A DNA stretch of 22,698 nucleotides from a virus, in the IMG/VR virus record IMGVR_UViG_3300021482_000008, positions 1-22,698 of that record. The stretch is one strand, 5' to 3'. Below the pieces are notes generated by a model, which was not told where the DNA came from, did not search any database, and saw only the letters and a program-made list of their open reading frames with translations. Position numbers and translations under genes: made by a program. Below are positions 14,308 through 22,251 of the stretch, piece by piece. The stretch's first letter is position 1; each line of letters starts with the position of its first letter.

Positions 14308-14780
14308 TGTCGATATTTTATGATAAGATGATATGGTACCGATTATTAACGGTATTATTAGATTGGTTAGGAACACCCTATGCTCATTTCAAAATGGACA
14401 AAAAGCGAGGGGCAGATTGTGCTCTATTCATTGCAGCATGTTTAAAAGAAATCGGAATTTTAAAAAATATAGCATATAAATATTACCCTAGATTTTGGCA
14501 TAAATTTACAGAAACAGAAGTGATATTAAATCATATCACAGGTTCAATAAATGAAAATATAAAAAAAGGATATAGACTTGTAAATGTAAATAAAAATAAT
14601 TTAACAAAAGGTGATATTATAATATTTTCTATACGTTCAAAAGTATCTAATCATGTGGCATTATATCTAGGAAATAATTTAATTACACATTCAATAAATG
14701 GCAGAGGGGTTTGTATAGTCCCCTTGTCAAATGAATATAAAAATAGAATAACAAATAATTTTAGAATTGTGAGGGTTTAA
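14304..14780 (+). CDS. NlpC/P60-like peptidase of the tail tip
   Basis: A 158-residue protein; the start at 14304 overlaps the hub stop as ATGA and has GGGG six bases upstream. It matches NlpC/P60-type cell-wall peptidases found at the tail tip (GTA gene 14 position). The catalytic Cys39 is in RGADCALFIAACL (35-47) after the LGTPYAHF (22-29) entry helix, and the catalytic His117 is in KVSNHVALYLGNN (113-125). A further polar residue, His129, is in LITHSINGRG, where the family often has a third active-site residue. No signal peptide is present. It would cleave peptidoglycan stem peptides during DNA entry. Confidence 0.8.
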   Translation: MMSIFYDKMIWYRLLTVLLDWLGTPYAHFKMDKKRGADCALFIAACLKEIGILKNIAYKYYPRFWHKFTETEVILNHITGSINENIKKGYRLVNVNKNNLTKGDIIIFSIRSKVSNHVALYLGNNLITHSINGRGVCIVPLSNEYKNRITNNFRIVRV

Positions 14781-16649
14781 ATGGGTGTCGATCCTTTGTC
14801 TATAATAGCATTAGTTCTTGTAGCTGCCGGTGCGGTTGTTGCCGCGGTATATGCGTCTAAAGCCCAAGATGCAATTGCCAGTCTGCCGGACGCAGAACAG
14901 CAGACAATAAGCGAAATGGAAGTGACAGAATTGTCAGAAGGTAAAGTTGTTCCTTTACTATATGGGTACAATTGTGTTGCTGGAAATATTATATCATGGT
15001 ACGCCGACAAACAAAATAGCGGCGAAGGTGATTATTACAAAATATGTCTATGGCTGGTATTAGGCATGGGAAAGCTGGTTCCGGTTGCAAAATATACTGG
15101 GGAATTGTATAAATATAAATTGTTTGGTTGGGATTGGTGGGATATTATCGAGAAATTAAGCCATGTAGGTATTTATGATGAAGTACAGCATTGGATATTA
15201 GACGATGAAAGGCCAATAGAAAATCATTTGGATAATTATGGTCAGTCGCCACAAATTGAATTCTCAGATATGCACCCATTACATTATTATCAGTCTGGCG
15301 GCGACGGTGAAAATTATAAGCTGCCATTAACATCACCGACAGGTCACGATATTCTAAACATACCACCGATTAGAGATGTATATACATTGTTTGCTACTAA
15401 ATTAAAGGGGATTGCTCATGTTTTTATGTATAATATAGATTTGGATGTTGGCAGAATAAATATACCGAATTATAAATTTAAAGTAAAAAAAATACTTGAT
15501 ACCGGATTGCCGTATGACAATATAAAAGTAAAGGAAGAAGGATACTGGTATGCGGCTTATATCGGGAACAATCCTGCGGGTATAATATATGATTTGTTGA
15601 CTAATAAACAATATGGATTAGGATTGGATTCAAGCGCAATAAATAAATCCAATTTTATTATTGCTGCAAATTACTTTTACGAAAAGAAAATGGCATTAAA
15701 TTTTGCGATTAATACACAAACAAGCGTAAGAGATATAATAAATAAAATCCAAGAATGGACTGATTGTTATTTAATTAAAAATATAGATGACAAATATGAA
15801 ATTGCAATATTACAAGAATCTGATATTAATAATCCCAAGGCAACAATTTACGATAAAGATATAATTGAATTGACAATAAGAAGAAAATCATGGGATGAAA
15901 CATACAACTCATTTACCGCCAATTATAAACCAACTTATCACGTAGACAGCGTAGGCTATGTTTTATATGATAACAACGAAACAAGAACAATGACCGCAAA
16001 AAATGAAGCGAATATATCATTTACAGGTGGAAAACGTGAAAAGGTAGTAGATTTAACTGGTTTTTCGTACCCTCCGGCTGTGGCCTACAGGCTGCACCAA
16101 ATAATGAAAAAAGAAAGCTATCCGTTTGCAAATGGTTATTTGAAAACTAATTTGTCATTTATATATTTACAGGTAGGCGATGTAATTATAATTGACAGCG
16201 ATGAATATAATGCAAGTATGCCATATAGGATTATAAACAAAAATGTAAATAAAATAGATGAAAATATTGTTGAATTTTCATTACTCCAGATGCGAGAAAT
16301 ATATGCAGATGATTCCTTTACAATAGATGATTATATTACAGGTTCGAGAAATAGAAATTCGCCAGAAATTACAACACCTCCATGTCTCGAAAACTTAACC
16401 TTTCCCGCATTTAGCGCAGTGTCGAATCCGTTATCATATAAATTTCAAGACGATAGTAAGTCAATTGTACATTGGGGAACTGGTCAATTAATGACTGGAA
16501 AATTGACTTATAATGTTGATTATACTGTAGATGAACACGACAAAATACATCTTAATGAAACCTTATATGCTGATGAAATTATGCATAATTCCAATGGGTT
16601 AATGAATATAGATGTTTACGAATTGGGATGTCCTTCTGTGGAGAGCTAA
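14781..16649 (+). CDS. Tail tip / host-specificity protein (GpJ / GTA g15-like)
   Basis: A 622-residue protein following the peptidase immediately. Residues 5-25 are strongly hydrophobic (SIIALVLVAAGAVVAAVYAS), resembling a membrane segment at the N-terminus. KVVPLLYGYNCVAGNIISW (55-73) is the P-x-x-YG-x-x-x-x-x-G motif that opens many GpI/GpJ-type tip proteins. NPAGIIYDLLTNKQYGLGLD (264-283) and DIINKIQEWTDCYL (318-331) match the conserved putative phage tail protein domain (Phage-tail_3). It is shorter than full GTA g15 and appears to lack a TIM-barrel half. The C-terminal part (from about 540) is strand-rich. It likely forms the hub that carries the tail fibre encoded next. Confidence 0.78.
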   Translation: MGVDPLSIIALVLVAAGAVVAAVYASKAQDAIASLPDAEQQTISEMEVTELSEGKVVPLLYGYNCVAGNIISWYADKQNSGEGDYYKICLWLVLGMGKLVPVAKYTGELYKYKLFGWDWWDIIEKLSHVGIYDEVQHWILDDERPIENHLDNYGQSPQIEFSDMHPLHYYQSGGDGENYKLPLTSPTGHDILNIPPIRDVYTLFATKLKGIAHVFMYNIDLDVGRINIPNYKFKVKKILDTGLPYDNIKVKEEGYWYAAYIGNNPAGIIYDLLTNKQYGLGLDSSAINKSNFIIAANYFYEKKMALNFAINTQTSVRDIINKIQEWTDCYLIKNIDDKYEIAILQESDINNPKATIYDKDIIELTIRRKSWDETYNSFTANYKPTYHVDSVGYVLYDNNETRTMTAKNEANISFTGGKREKVVDLTGFSYPPAVAYRLHQIMKKESYPFANGYLKTNLSFIYLQVGDVIIIDSDEYNASMPYRIINKNVNKIDENIVEFSLLQMREIYADDSFTIDDYITGSRNRNSPEITTPPCLENLTFPAFSAVSNPLSYKFQDDSKSIVHWGTGQLMTGKLTYNVDYTVDEHDKIHLNETLYADEIMHNSNGLMNIDVYELGCPSVES

Positions 16650-16650
16650 T

Positions 16651-18159
16651 ATGGGTAAACCTGGAATTGTATTAAATAGAAATTATTTTAACGCACTATC
16701 TGAATTGACCAATAGAACAATTATATTCCAAGCGAGTGATTGCGCAACCGACGGACGATTGTTAATAAAACGATGTGATTACGAAGGGCATGCCGGGACA
16801 GAACAGAAGATTTACGAACCTTGTAATGTATCAGTAAATTTTAGATTGTATTCTAATTTAATTGACACTGCACAAGACATCCACACATCCGCTACACCAA
16901 CATTCGCGGGATTGAATTTAAACGGCGATCTTATAGGTGCTGGCGGTACTTCTATCACAATGGATACTATGACAATAGCATCCGGCAGCATTATAGATTC
17001 AACCGGAGCAATTACGTTTGGGGACGAAAATTTGTCAACAGCAGGCACATTAACGTTATCAGCATTAACAAGCGGCAGCGTTTTATTTGCCGGTGCCGGC
17101 GGGCTGGTTTCAGAGGATAATGCCAATCTCTTCTGGGACAACACAAACAAAAGACTCGAAATAGACGGCTCGTTTTATCAAAAATCAAGCGCCAAAAGTT
17201 ATTTTGGCGGCAATGTAGGTATAATAACCACAAACCCGGATGCATTTTATTCCGCATTCCGTAACTTGGTCGTTGGCACAACCGGAACAGGCAATTCTCA
17301 CGGTATGACTATTTGTAGCGGAACTTCAGCATACGGAACCATAAGTTTTGCGGATTCAACATCAGGTAGCGGGCAGTATGCAGGGTTGATATGGTACAAT
17401 CACATTAAAAACCGACTGGAATTTTCTACAAATGGTGTAGGATGGACACCACTTGTAATTATAGACAAAGATGGAAATTTAATGATTAAGAATGACAACA
17501 AGAGCGTTCTATTTGGCCTTTTAAATGATATGAAAATTAATTATGACGGTACAGACGGGAATATTAACACAGCTTGTCGCGCAGCGTCAGATTTGAAAAT
17601 TACGTGCGGAGCAAATAAAACCATTGAATTGCAAAATTCTGTTTATGAAGATTTACAATTCACAATTCACACCGGTAAAGTTCCGGCGTCAGACGCACCC
17701 ACATGGGAGAATTTAACTGCAAATACAGGAGCCTACGCTTTCGGCGTTAATGATTACATAGATTGTGAGGCAAATGAAATTCCGCATTATTGGAAAGAGA
17801 CTACAACAGGGCATTTACATGTGCATTTCAGTATTAAGAGCGCTCAGAATACAGGTGCAAACAGGTATGTCAAGTTTACAATATGGTTAGCAATGGCGGA
17901 TACCGATGAAACGTTTACGGAAACATCATATACCACCGAATGCACAATACCTGACGGAACGGCAGCATTAACACATTTTTATTTTGACGTTGGAAGTGTT
18001 AATTTGTCAACCTATAAAATCGGCGCTATGGTAATTCCAAGAGTAAGGCGCATTGCCGCAACCGGGGGAACCGAATACGCTGATAGCGTATACATACACC
18101 AGATCGGTATCCATCTGGAAAAAAACACTATGGGATCGAGAACTGAAACGGTAAAATAA
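16651..18159 (+). CDS. Tail fibre / receptor-binding protein
   Basis: A 502-residue protein. The ATG at 16651 (GGAGAG upstream) is preferred over an ATG at 16612 in the same frame that would overlap the tip gene. After an N-terminal part for attachment (to about 75), a stalk rich in strand repeats appears: HTSATPTFAGLNLNGDL (78-94), TFGDENLSTAGTLTLSAL (122-139), FAGAGGLVSEDNANL and FWDNTNKRLEI (161-171). GGNVGIITTNP (187-197) matches the stalk motif seen in the earlier fibre-like gene. The C-terminal domain begins near 330, contains HLHVHF (388-393) and ends MGSRTE (494-499). That HxHxHF plus terminal GSR pattern occurs at the ends of many phage fibres and is probably the receptor-binding head. 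No S74 domain is visible. It is the last gene of the late operon. Confidence 0.78.
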   Translation: MGKPGIVLNRNYFNALSELTNRTIIFQASDCATDGRLLIKRCDYEGHAGTEQKIYEPCNVSVNFRLYSNLIDTAQDIHTSATPTFAGLNLNGDLIGAGGTSITMDTMTIASGSIIDSTGAITFGDENLSTAGTLTLSALTSGSVLFAGAGGLVSEDNANLFWDNTNKRLEIDGSFYQKSSAKSYFGGNVGIITTNPDAFYSAFRNLVVGTTGTGNSHGMTICSGTSAYGTISFADSTSGSGQYAGLIWYNHIKNRLEFSTNGVGWTPLVIIDKDGNLMIKNDNKSVLFGLLNDMKINYDGTDGNINTACRAASDLKITCGANKTIELQNSVYEDLQFTIHTGKVPASDAPTWENLTANTGAYAFGVNDYIDCEANEIPHYWKETTTGHLHVHFSIKSAQNTGANRYVKFTIWLAMADTDETFTETSYTTECTIPDGTAALTHFYFDVGSVNLSTYKIGAMVIPRVRRIAATGGTEYADSVYIHQIGIHLEKNTMGSRTETVK

Positions 18160-18192
18160 TGGGGTACATATAAAGTACCCCATATTTTTTTT
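18159..18192 (+). terminator. Intrinsic terminator of the late operon
   Basis: ATGGGGTAC (18159-18167) pairs perfectly with GTACCCCAT (18175-18183) around a 7-base A/T loop, followed after one base by eight T residues (18185-18192). The stem begins on the last base of the tail fibre stop codon. The reverse strand reads ATTATTTT beyond the stem, so it may also stop the converging minus-strand transcript. Confidence 0.88.
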
Positions 18193-18240
18193 AAGTGGTA
18201 AATTTGCCGGGCTTGGGCTATCAGACACGGAGTCTATGCC

Positions 18241-18435
18241 TTATTCGTTTTGTAGCGACCCTTCGTATTTTTCGACTTCCGAAATAGGATATCTCACAGA
18301 GTTTTTTGATGATTTCCCGAATCTAACATATTTGGGGCCTTTTCCAGATAGTCGCCAGTTTCGCAGGGTATTCGGTGATATGCTCCATCTCTTAGCCAAT
18401 TGTTTCGGTGTTATATATTTTTGTTCTTGACTCAT
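18241..18435 (-). CDS. Small helix-turn-helix DNA-binding protein (AlpA/MerR-like)
   Basis: A 64-residue protein whose whole length is a winged-helix HTH of the excisionase/AlpA/MerR group. YITPKQLAKRWSISPNTLRN (7-26) forms the HTH, WRLSGKGPKYVRFGKSSKN (27-45) the wing with its GKGPxYxRxG pattern, and VRYPISEVEKYE (47-58) the closing strand and helix. It is preceded by an excellent AAGGAGGT and its ATG overlaps the SbcC-like stop (ATGA). As the last gene of the leftward operon it could be a regulator, an excisionase-like accessory factor or a terminase-like DNA-binding subunit. No integrase is in the window. The fold call is firm; the role is open. Confidence 0.75.
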   Translation of the reverse strand: MSQEQKYITPKQLAKRWSISPNTLRNWRLSGKGPKYVRFGKSSKNSVRYPISEVEKYEGSLQNE

Positions 18436-20093
18436 GATATAGTACCTCCTTCAATCCAATATGCCAGACCTGAAAATTTTGACAGGTCGGGCATATCTGT
18501 TTTTTTGTCCATTGCAGATACAATAATCGCATTCAAGTCTGATTTAATTAGTATTTTAATCAAATCATTTCTTACGCTCGGTGTGAGTTCATCTGTATCG
18601 TCAATGATTACAAGCCGCGATTTTAGTTTGGTTGCCACCATTAGCTGTAATAATATCCGTGTACGGTATCGTTCAGATTTTGCGATTAACCGGCCGTATG
18701 GGACCCCCCCGGATAATATCTGACAATTATTATTAATTTCAACAGGTTTCCACCCTGCTTGATCGGTTATCATTTTCATTGAGTTGTTAATCGTTGCATA
18801 TGCTTTTGTCAATTTTTTATTGCGTATACCATCCGGGGAAAGGATATTACACAGTTTTTGATTTCTGACTATGTTATTATGCACAGATTGAGCTTCTTTG
18901 TATAGTTTGTATGCGTCATATCTCTCCTGGGCTAGAGTCAATTTACTTTTTGCTTTTTCTATATCCGCATCATTAGCTCTTGTTTTGTTTTTTTCAATAG
19001 CAGACAATTTTTTCTTTGACTCTTCGCATACTTTTAAGGCGGCCTTTTCTTCCCCGAATGATTTTAACAGCCTGTTATTTTGCGCCTGCAACGATTCAAT
19101 ATTTTTTTTCAATTGTTCAATTTCCTCTTTGCCCTTTTGGGCTTTTTTGTATTTCTCCTCTGGTATCTTTTTCAATTCGCCATTTGTCAATGTTAATTTC
19201 TCATTGCAAGATGGACACACCAGATTGCGTATTTCCCTAGTGCCTTCCATCATACGGAGAGCAGCCTTTTTACTTGCTAATTCCTTGTCAACAACATTCT
19301 GTTGCTTTACAATATTATCATATTTTTTCTTGACATCGGCAGTATTATTACATATGGCAGTCAGCCTTTCGACCTCAAAGGCTGATATTGCAACATCTTT
19401 TGCGGCGGCTTCATACCATTCTTTCGCTTCATTTAATTCCTCAATTAATTTTTCTTCAGGGATTTTTTCAAGCTCCGGACTCCAAGCGGCTGGTTGGTAT
19501 TGTTCACCAACACGTATACCCCATTTTTTTTGACCGGTAATATATTCCCATTTTGCTTTGAGCTTCACTCCCATTTCTTTCGCTTTTTTGTAGGCATTGT
19601 TCCATCCGTTCAGCGTTATTTCCTCCCATATTTTTACGAAATATTTTGAATTATCGCCTGAAGGAATGATGTTATTATCGGCCAGTTCTTTTTCCAATTC
19701 CGCCTTGGTTGGTAAGGCTTGCATCATGTCAACAACAAAATTGATACGATCATTGGTTTTGTAATCGACAAGGGAATCTATGCCTGATGATATAGTTGAC
19801 AGCGCAGGGGGTGTTCCCACTGCCGAATATTCTGCTTTCGGGTAATCTATTCTGCCCTTATTTTCCCCGTCAATTACCTCGACATATCCAGATGGTGTGC
19901 CGGAATGAACCAGCATCGACATTTCTTTTTTTGTAACATCTGAAAATGGGTTTGGATTACATGCCAAAACAGATCGTATCGCATCTATCAATGATGTTTT
20001 GCCTGCCGCGTTTTTACCGGCAATCATTGTTATTTTTGACAGCTCTATATCCGCGGTTGAAATTGCACGGTAATTTCTAATTCTGAATTTCAT
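18432..20093 (-). CDS. SbcC/Rad50-like ATPase
   Basis: A 553-residue protein. The start is the ATG whose complement ends at 20093 (MKFRIRNYRA), with AAGGAG eight bases before it; the frame itself extends further upstream. Walker A is AGKNAAGKTS (25-34). Two helical coiled-coil arms flank a zinc-hook-like CPSC (293-296, LVCPSCNEKL). Late in the chain come a signature-like AKSERYRTRILLQL (471-484) and Walker B LVIIDDTDEL (494-503). Arms are short compared with cellular SbcC or Rad50, as in phage relatives. No gene for an SbcD/Mre11 nuclease partner is seen here. Together with the upstream annealase and nuclease genes it suggests a role in recombination or DNA-end processing. Confidence 0.82.
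   Translation of the reverse strand: MKFRIRNYRAISTADIELSKITMIAGKNAAGKTSLIDAIRSVLACNPNPFSDVTKKEMSMLVHSGTPSGYVEVIDGENKGRIDYPKAEYSAVGTPPALSTISSGIDSLVDYKTNDRINFVVDMMQALPTKAELEKELADNNIIPSGDNSKYFVKIWEEITLNGWNNAYKKAKEMGVKLKAKWEYITGQKKWGIRVGEQYQPAAWSPELEKIPEEKLIEELNEAKEWYEAAAKDVAISAFEVERLTAICNNTADVKKKYDNIVKQQNVVDKELASKKAALRMMEGTREIRNLVCPSCNEKLTLTNGELKKIPEEKYKKAQKGKEEIEQLKKNIESLQAQNNRLLKSFGEEKAALKVCEESKKKLSAIEKNKTRANDADIEKAKSKLTLAQERYDAYKLYKEAQSVHNNIVRNQKLCNILSPDGIRNKKLTKAYATINNSMKMITDQAGWKPVEINNNCQILSGGVPYGRLIAKSERYRTRILLQLMVATKLKSRLVIIDDTDELTPSVRNDLIKILIKSDLNAIIVSAMDKKTDMPDLSKFSGLAYWIEGGTIS
18444..18451 (-). promoter_or_regulatory. Strong ribosome-binding site of the HTH gene
   Basis: On the minus strand AAGGAGGT lies eight bases before the ATG of the HTH gene, inside the end of the SbcC-like gene. 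It suggests independent, high translation of the small regulator. Confidence 0.7.
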
Positions 20094-20101
20094 GTCGTTT
20101 T

Positions 20102-20107
20102 CTCCTT
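20102..20107 (-). promoter_or_regulatory. Ribosome-binding site that decides the SbcC-like start
   Basis: AAGGAG on the minus strand lies eight bases before the ATG ending at 20093. It falls in the 19-base gap after the Bet stop, so the longer frame overlapping Bet is not needed. Confidence 0.65.
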
Positions 20108-20112
20108 TTTTT

Positions 20113-20982
20113 TTAAAATATGTCAAAATCATCATCAGTATCAGAATCTTCTTCCACCTCTGACTCTTGGACGAATATATTTGTCTGTTCATCATCTATC
20201 AATGAAGATTCGTTTACTTCTGGTATTGTATCATCGTTTTCTGCTGGCTGTTCCTCTATTGGTGTAGGTTCGTCGCTTACAATGTCTTTTGCATCTTCAG
20301 GCTTTTCCATTTCTTCACTAATTTTTCCTTCCTCTTCAATTGCCTGGTTGACACGTTCTGCTTCGTCTGGATCATAAACACCGCTCACACCGTATGCAAC
20401 ACGTATGCCTTGTATAATTGTCTTGTGGCGTAACATGCGCTTGGTATGTGTATCCCACGGGGACGGATAACTTTTATTCCCATTATAACATTCATCAAGA
20501 TGTTCACGTATTACAATGGGGTATTTACGATCTTTCCGATATATAACTATTTCAAGCCAGGGGTAACACTTTTTCCCTTTTTGAAACGTTATCATATGGG
20601 GTACTTTGTCCCCGTTCTCAGTTGTTTCCTCTGGATAATTAAAAGTGAAACCGTCATGTTGATCGTGACTATTCATTATCTTTAGCCAGCCGTCAATCGT
20701 TACTACCGGCATGACAACACCCTTTTTGTTACGAAATGCCGTGATTTCACCGGTAAATGGATTCAGCTTATACTTTTCCGCTACTGACAAGAGAGAGGCC
20801 ATTTCCGCATCATTTACAGCGTTTCCTTTGTCCATTTTAAAAGAGGTATTCCGCAAAATATTTGGTATATGAGCTTTGGGAATACTATACGTCATTTCCA
20901 TTTTGTCAAAAATGGTTTGCAGTATATGCTCTTTTGATTCGATTGTGGCATTTTTTCTGTTCTCGGTTTTTTTTTGTGACAT
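20113..20982 (-). CDS. bet: Bet/RecT-family single-strand annealing protein
   Basis: A 289-residue protein with the Redbeta/RecT core. LLSVAEKYKLNPFTGEITAF (64-83) is followed by VVTIDGWLKIMNSHDQHDGF (93-112), the hallmark of phage Bet recombinases. WLEIVIYRKDRKYPIVIREH (142-161) and WDTHTKRMLRHKTIIQGIRV (176-195) complete the core. It anneals complementary single strands after resection. A long acidic linker follows from about 205, and the last residues are DSDTDDDFDIF, resembling the C-terminal tip of SSB (DDDIPF). AAGGAG lies eight bases before the start. It sits directly between the nuclease and SbcC-like genes. The family call is very firm. Confidence 0.92.
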   Translation of the reverse strand: MSQKKTENRKNATIESKEHILQTIFDKMEMTYSIPKAHIPNILRNTSFKMDKGNAVNDAEMASLLSVAEKYKLNPFTGEITAFRNKKGVVMPVVTIDGWLKIMNSHDQHDGFTFNYPEETTENGDKVPHMITFQKGKKCYPWLEIVIYRKDRKYPIVIREHLDECYNGNKSYPSPWDTHTKRMLRHKTIIQGIRVAYGVSGVYDPDEAERVNQAIEEEGKISEEMEKPEDAKDIVSDEPTPIEEQPAENDDTIPEVNESSLIDDEQTNIFVQESEVEEDSDTDDDFDIF

Positions 20983-20994
20983 AATAAAGCTCCT

Positions 20995-21822
20995 TTATCG
21001 TTGGAAATATTTGCAAAAGTCCGTGCCATAAGCGCGGCAATATTTATCGCTACACAATGTTGATTGAGGGTTTGCCTTGAAACAGGCCGGATCCCCTTTA
21101 ATTTTAAAATCTTCAACATCGCGTATTAACTGATTTATAACATACCAAGATTCTTTAAGACAGAAATCTACGTCATATTTAATAAATTTAGTGCCTGGAT
21201 ACGATTTGTCAAGTGACACCCGTGGTATATGTATGATAGCCAAATGCTCCGGCTTGGGATCGCCGTCGGATATTGCCAGATTACCATAACCACCTAGTTG
21301 TGTGTGATATGGCCGTATTCGTGCTCCAGTTTTAGTGTCGAATATGGTTTTGAATGTCGTGATGTCAATGTGTCCTCGCACTGTATAACCCTTGACCTTG
21401 CGTTCAACGTCTCGCTCTATGCATTTATCATCAGTCGCAGTCTCCGGAAATTTTAAGTGCGGTTCCACGTCGCGGCGGAAAATTTTTACAAAACGCACAA
21501 TCTGTTTATATGCTGCATCGTGTGTTGGTGTTATTTTGTCGTATATAAGCGGTTCATCGGCTTCTTTTACCGATTTGTCATATTCTGCAATACCTGCATC
21601 TACATTGTCTTTTTCTTTATTCGTTTGACCAGTGACAATTTTATATGACAACAGGTTTCTAATTGCTGCATGTGTACCATTACCTACAGCCGTATATATC
21701 CCAACGCGCCTATCGTTTAGACTGTACCCTGCATCAATAATAATATTGTGGAACTGATTTACACACGCACGACGACAGCAGTCCTGCACGTTCGGCAACA
21801 TAGATATTCTAATTGTTTCCAT
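20995..21822 (-). CDS. PD-(D/E)XK exonuclease with Fe-S-type cysteines
   Basis: A 275-residue protein starting at METIRISMLP. A GGAG lies nine bases upstream, and the longer open frame would overlap the previous gene by a wide margin. Nuclease motifs are visible: GNGTHAAIRNL (48-58), GHIDI (150-154), FDTKTG (161-166, the D-x-K pair) and QLGGYGNLA (175-183), which is the QxxxY-type motif of RecB/Cas4-like nucleases. Cysteines at 15, 16 and 20, plus C247, C257, C262 and C270 (LCSDKYCRAYGTDFCKYF), fit a 4Fe-4S cluster as in Cas4 and AddB. Placed next to Bet, it likely acts as the resecting exonuclease that feeds the annealase. It overlaps the zinc protein gene by 14 bases. Confidence 0.82.
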   Translation of the reverse strand: METIRISMLPNVQDCCRRACVNQFHNIIIDAGYSLNDRRVGIYTAVGNGTHAAIRNLLSYKIVTGQTNKEKDNVDAGIAEYDKSVKEADEPLIYDKITPTHDAAYKQIVRFVKIFRRDVEPHLKFPETATDDKCIERDVERKVKGYTVRGHIDITTFKTIFDTKTGARIRPYHTQLGGYGNLAISDGDPKPEHLAIIHIPRVSLDKSYPGTKFIKYDVDFCLKESWYVINQLIRDVEDFKIKGDPACFKANPQSTLCSDKYCRAYGTDFCKYFQR

Positions 21823-22249
21823 AGTATCTAACTCCGAGCATAGATTTGCAATTATACAGGTGCGGAAATTCTTCTTCTGCGCACACGTCGCAATATGTAT
21901 GTGTGAAATTTTGGGATTGTACAACCATGCGCTTCCATGTATATCCGTCCGGTTGCAGAATCCTACCACAACGACAACATATACATGCCGAACCACATTC
22001 AGGGGTTTGACACACGCCGTAAATTGTTAACCCGCCACAAAATTTACAACGCGCGAATATATCAGACCTGCCCCATTCCCCGCGCGTTGTAATCAGAACA
22101 TGATCGCCGGTACGCGCACGAACACGTGAGAAAATGTCTTTCGTTAACATACGCTCCCCGACCTCTCTGCGGTACGATTTGCGCCACGCTTCAAGCGTGC
22201 ATTCGCGCCGCGCTTCTAAAAATGTATTGCCGATTTTTACTTTTGCCAT
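21809..22249 (-). CDS. Zinc-ribbon protein, unknown role
   Basis: A 146-residue protein starting MAKVKIGNTF. An ATG four codons upstream (to 22261) also exists, but its GGAGGA touches the codon and gives poor spacing. Cysteine pairs suggest two zinc ribbons: CKFC (68-71) with C80 and C85, then CICCRC (89-94) with CDVC (120-123). The N-terminal half is basic (LEARRECTLEAWRKSYRREV) and could contact nucleic acid. The region around EWGRSDIFARCKFCGG looks like the start of the first ribbon. Gene position before the nuclease suggests a role in early DNA metabolism or regulation. I do not recognise a named family. Confidence 0.6.
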   Translation of the reverse strand: MAKVKIGNTFLEARRECTLEAWRKSYRREVGERMLTKDIFSRVRARTGDHVLITTRGEWGRSDIFARCKFCGGLTIYGVCQTPECGSACICCRCGRILQPDGYTWKRMVVQSQNFTHTYCDVCAEEEFPHLYNCKSMLGVRYYGNN

Positions 22250-22251
22250 GA

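Noticed and set aside
16612-16650. Longer tail fibre starting at ATG 16612
   Set aside because: It would overlap the tip gene by 38 bases; ATG 16651 has GGAGAG and begins right after the stop.
18898-19533. Long plus-strand frame opposite the SbcC-like gene (211 codons)
   Set aside because: It is Ser/Phe-rich, mirrors the Lys/Glu-rich coiled coil on the other strand and has no ribosome-binding site or family pattern.
20094-20195. Longer SbcC-like protein starting inside Bet
   Set aside because: The extra 34 residues are low-complexity and the AAGGAG at 20102-20107 marks the shorter start, where the Rad50-like N-terminus begins.
21823-21996. Longer nuclease start
   Set aside because: The added 58 residues have no nuclease character and overlap the zinc protein gene; GGAG marks the later ATG.
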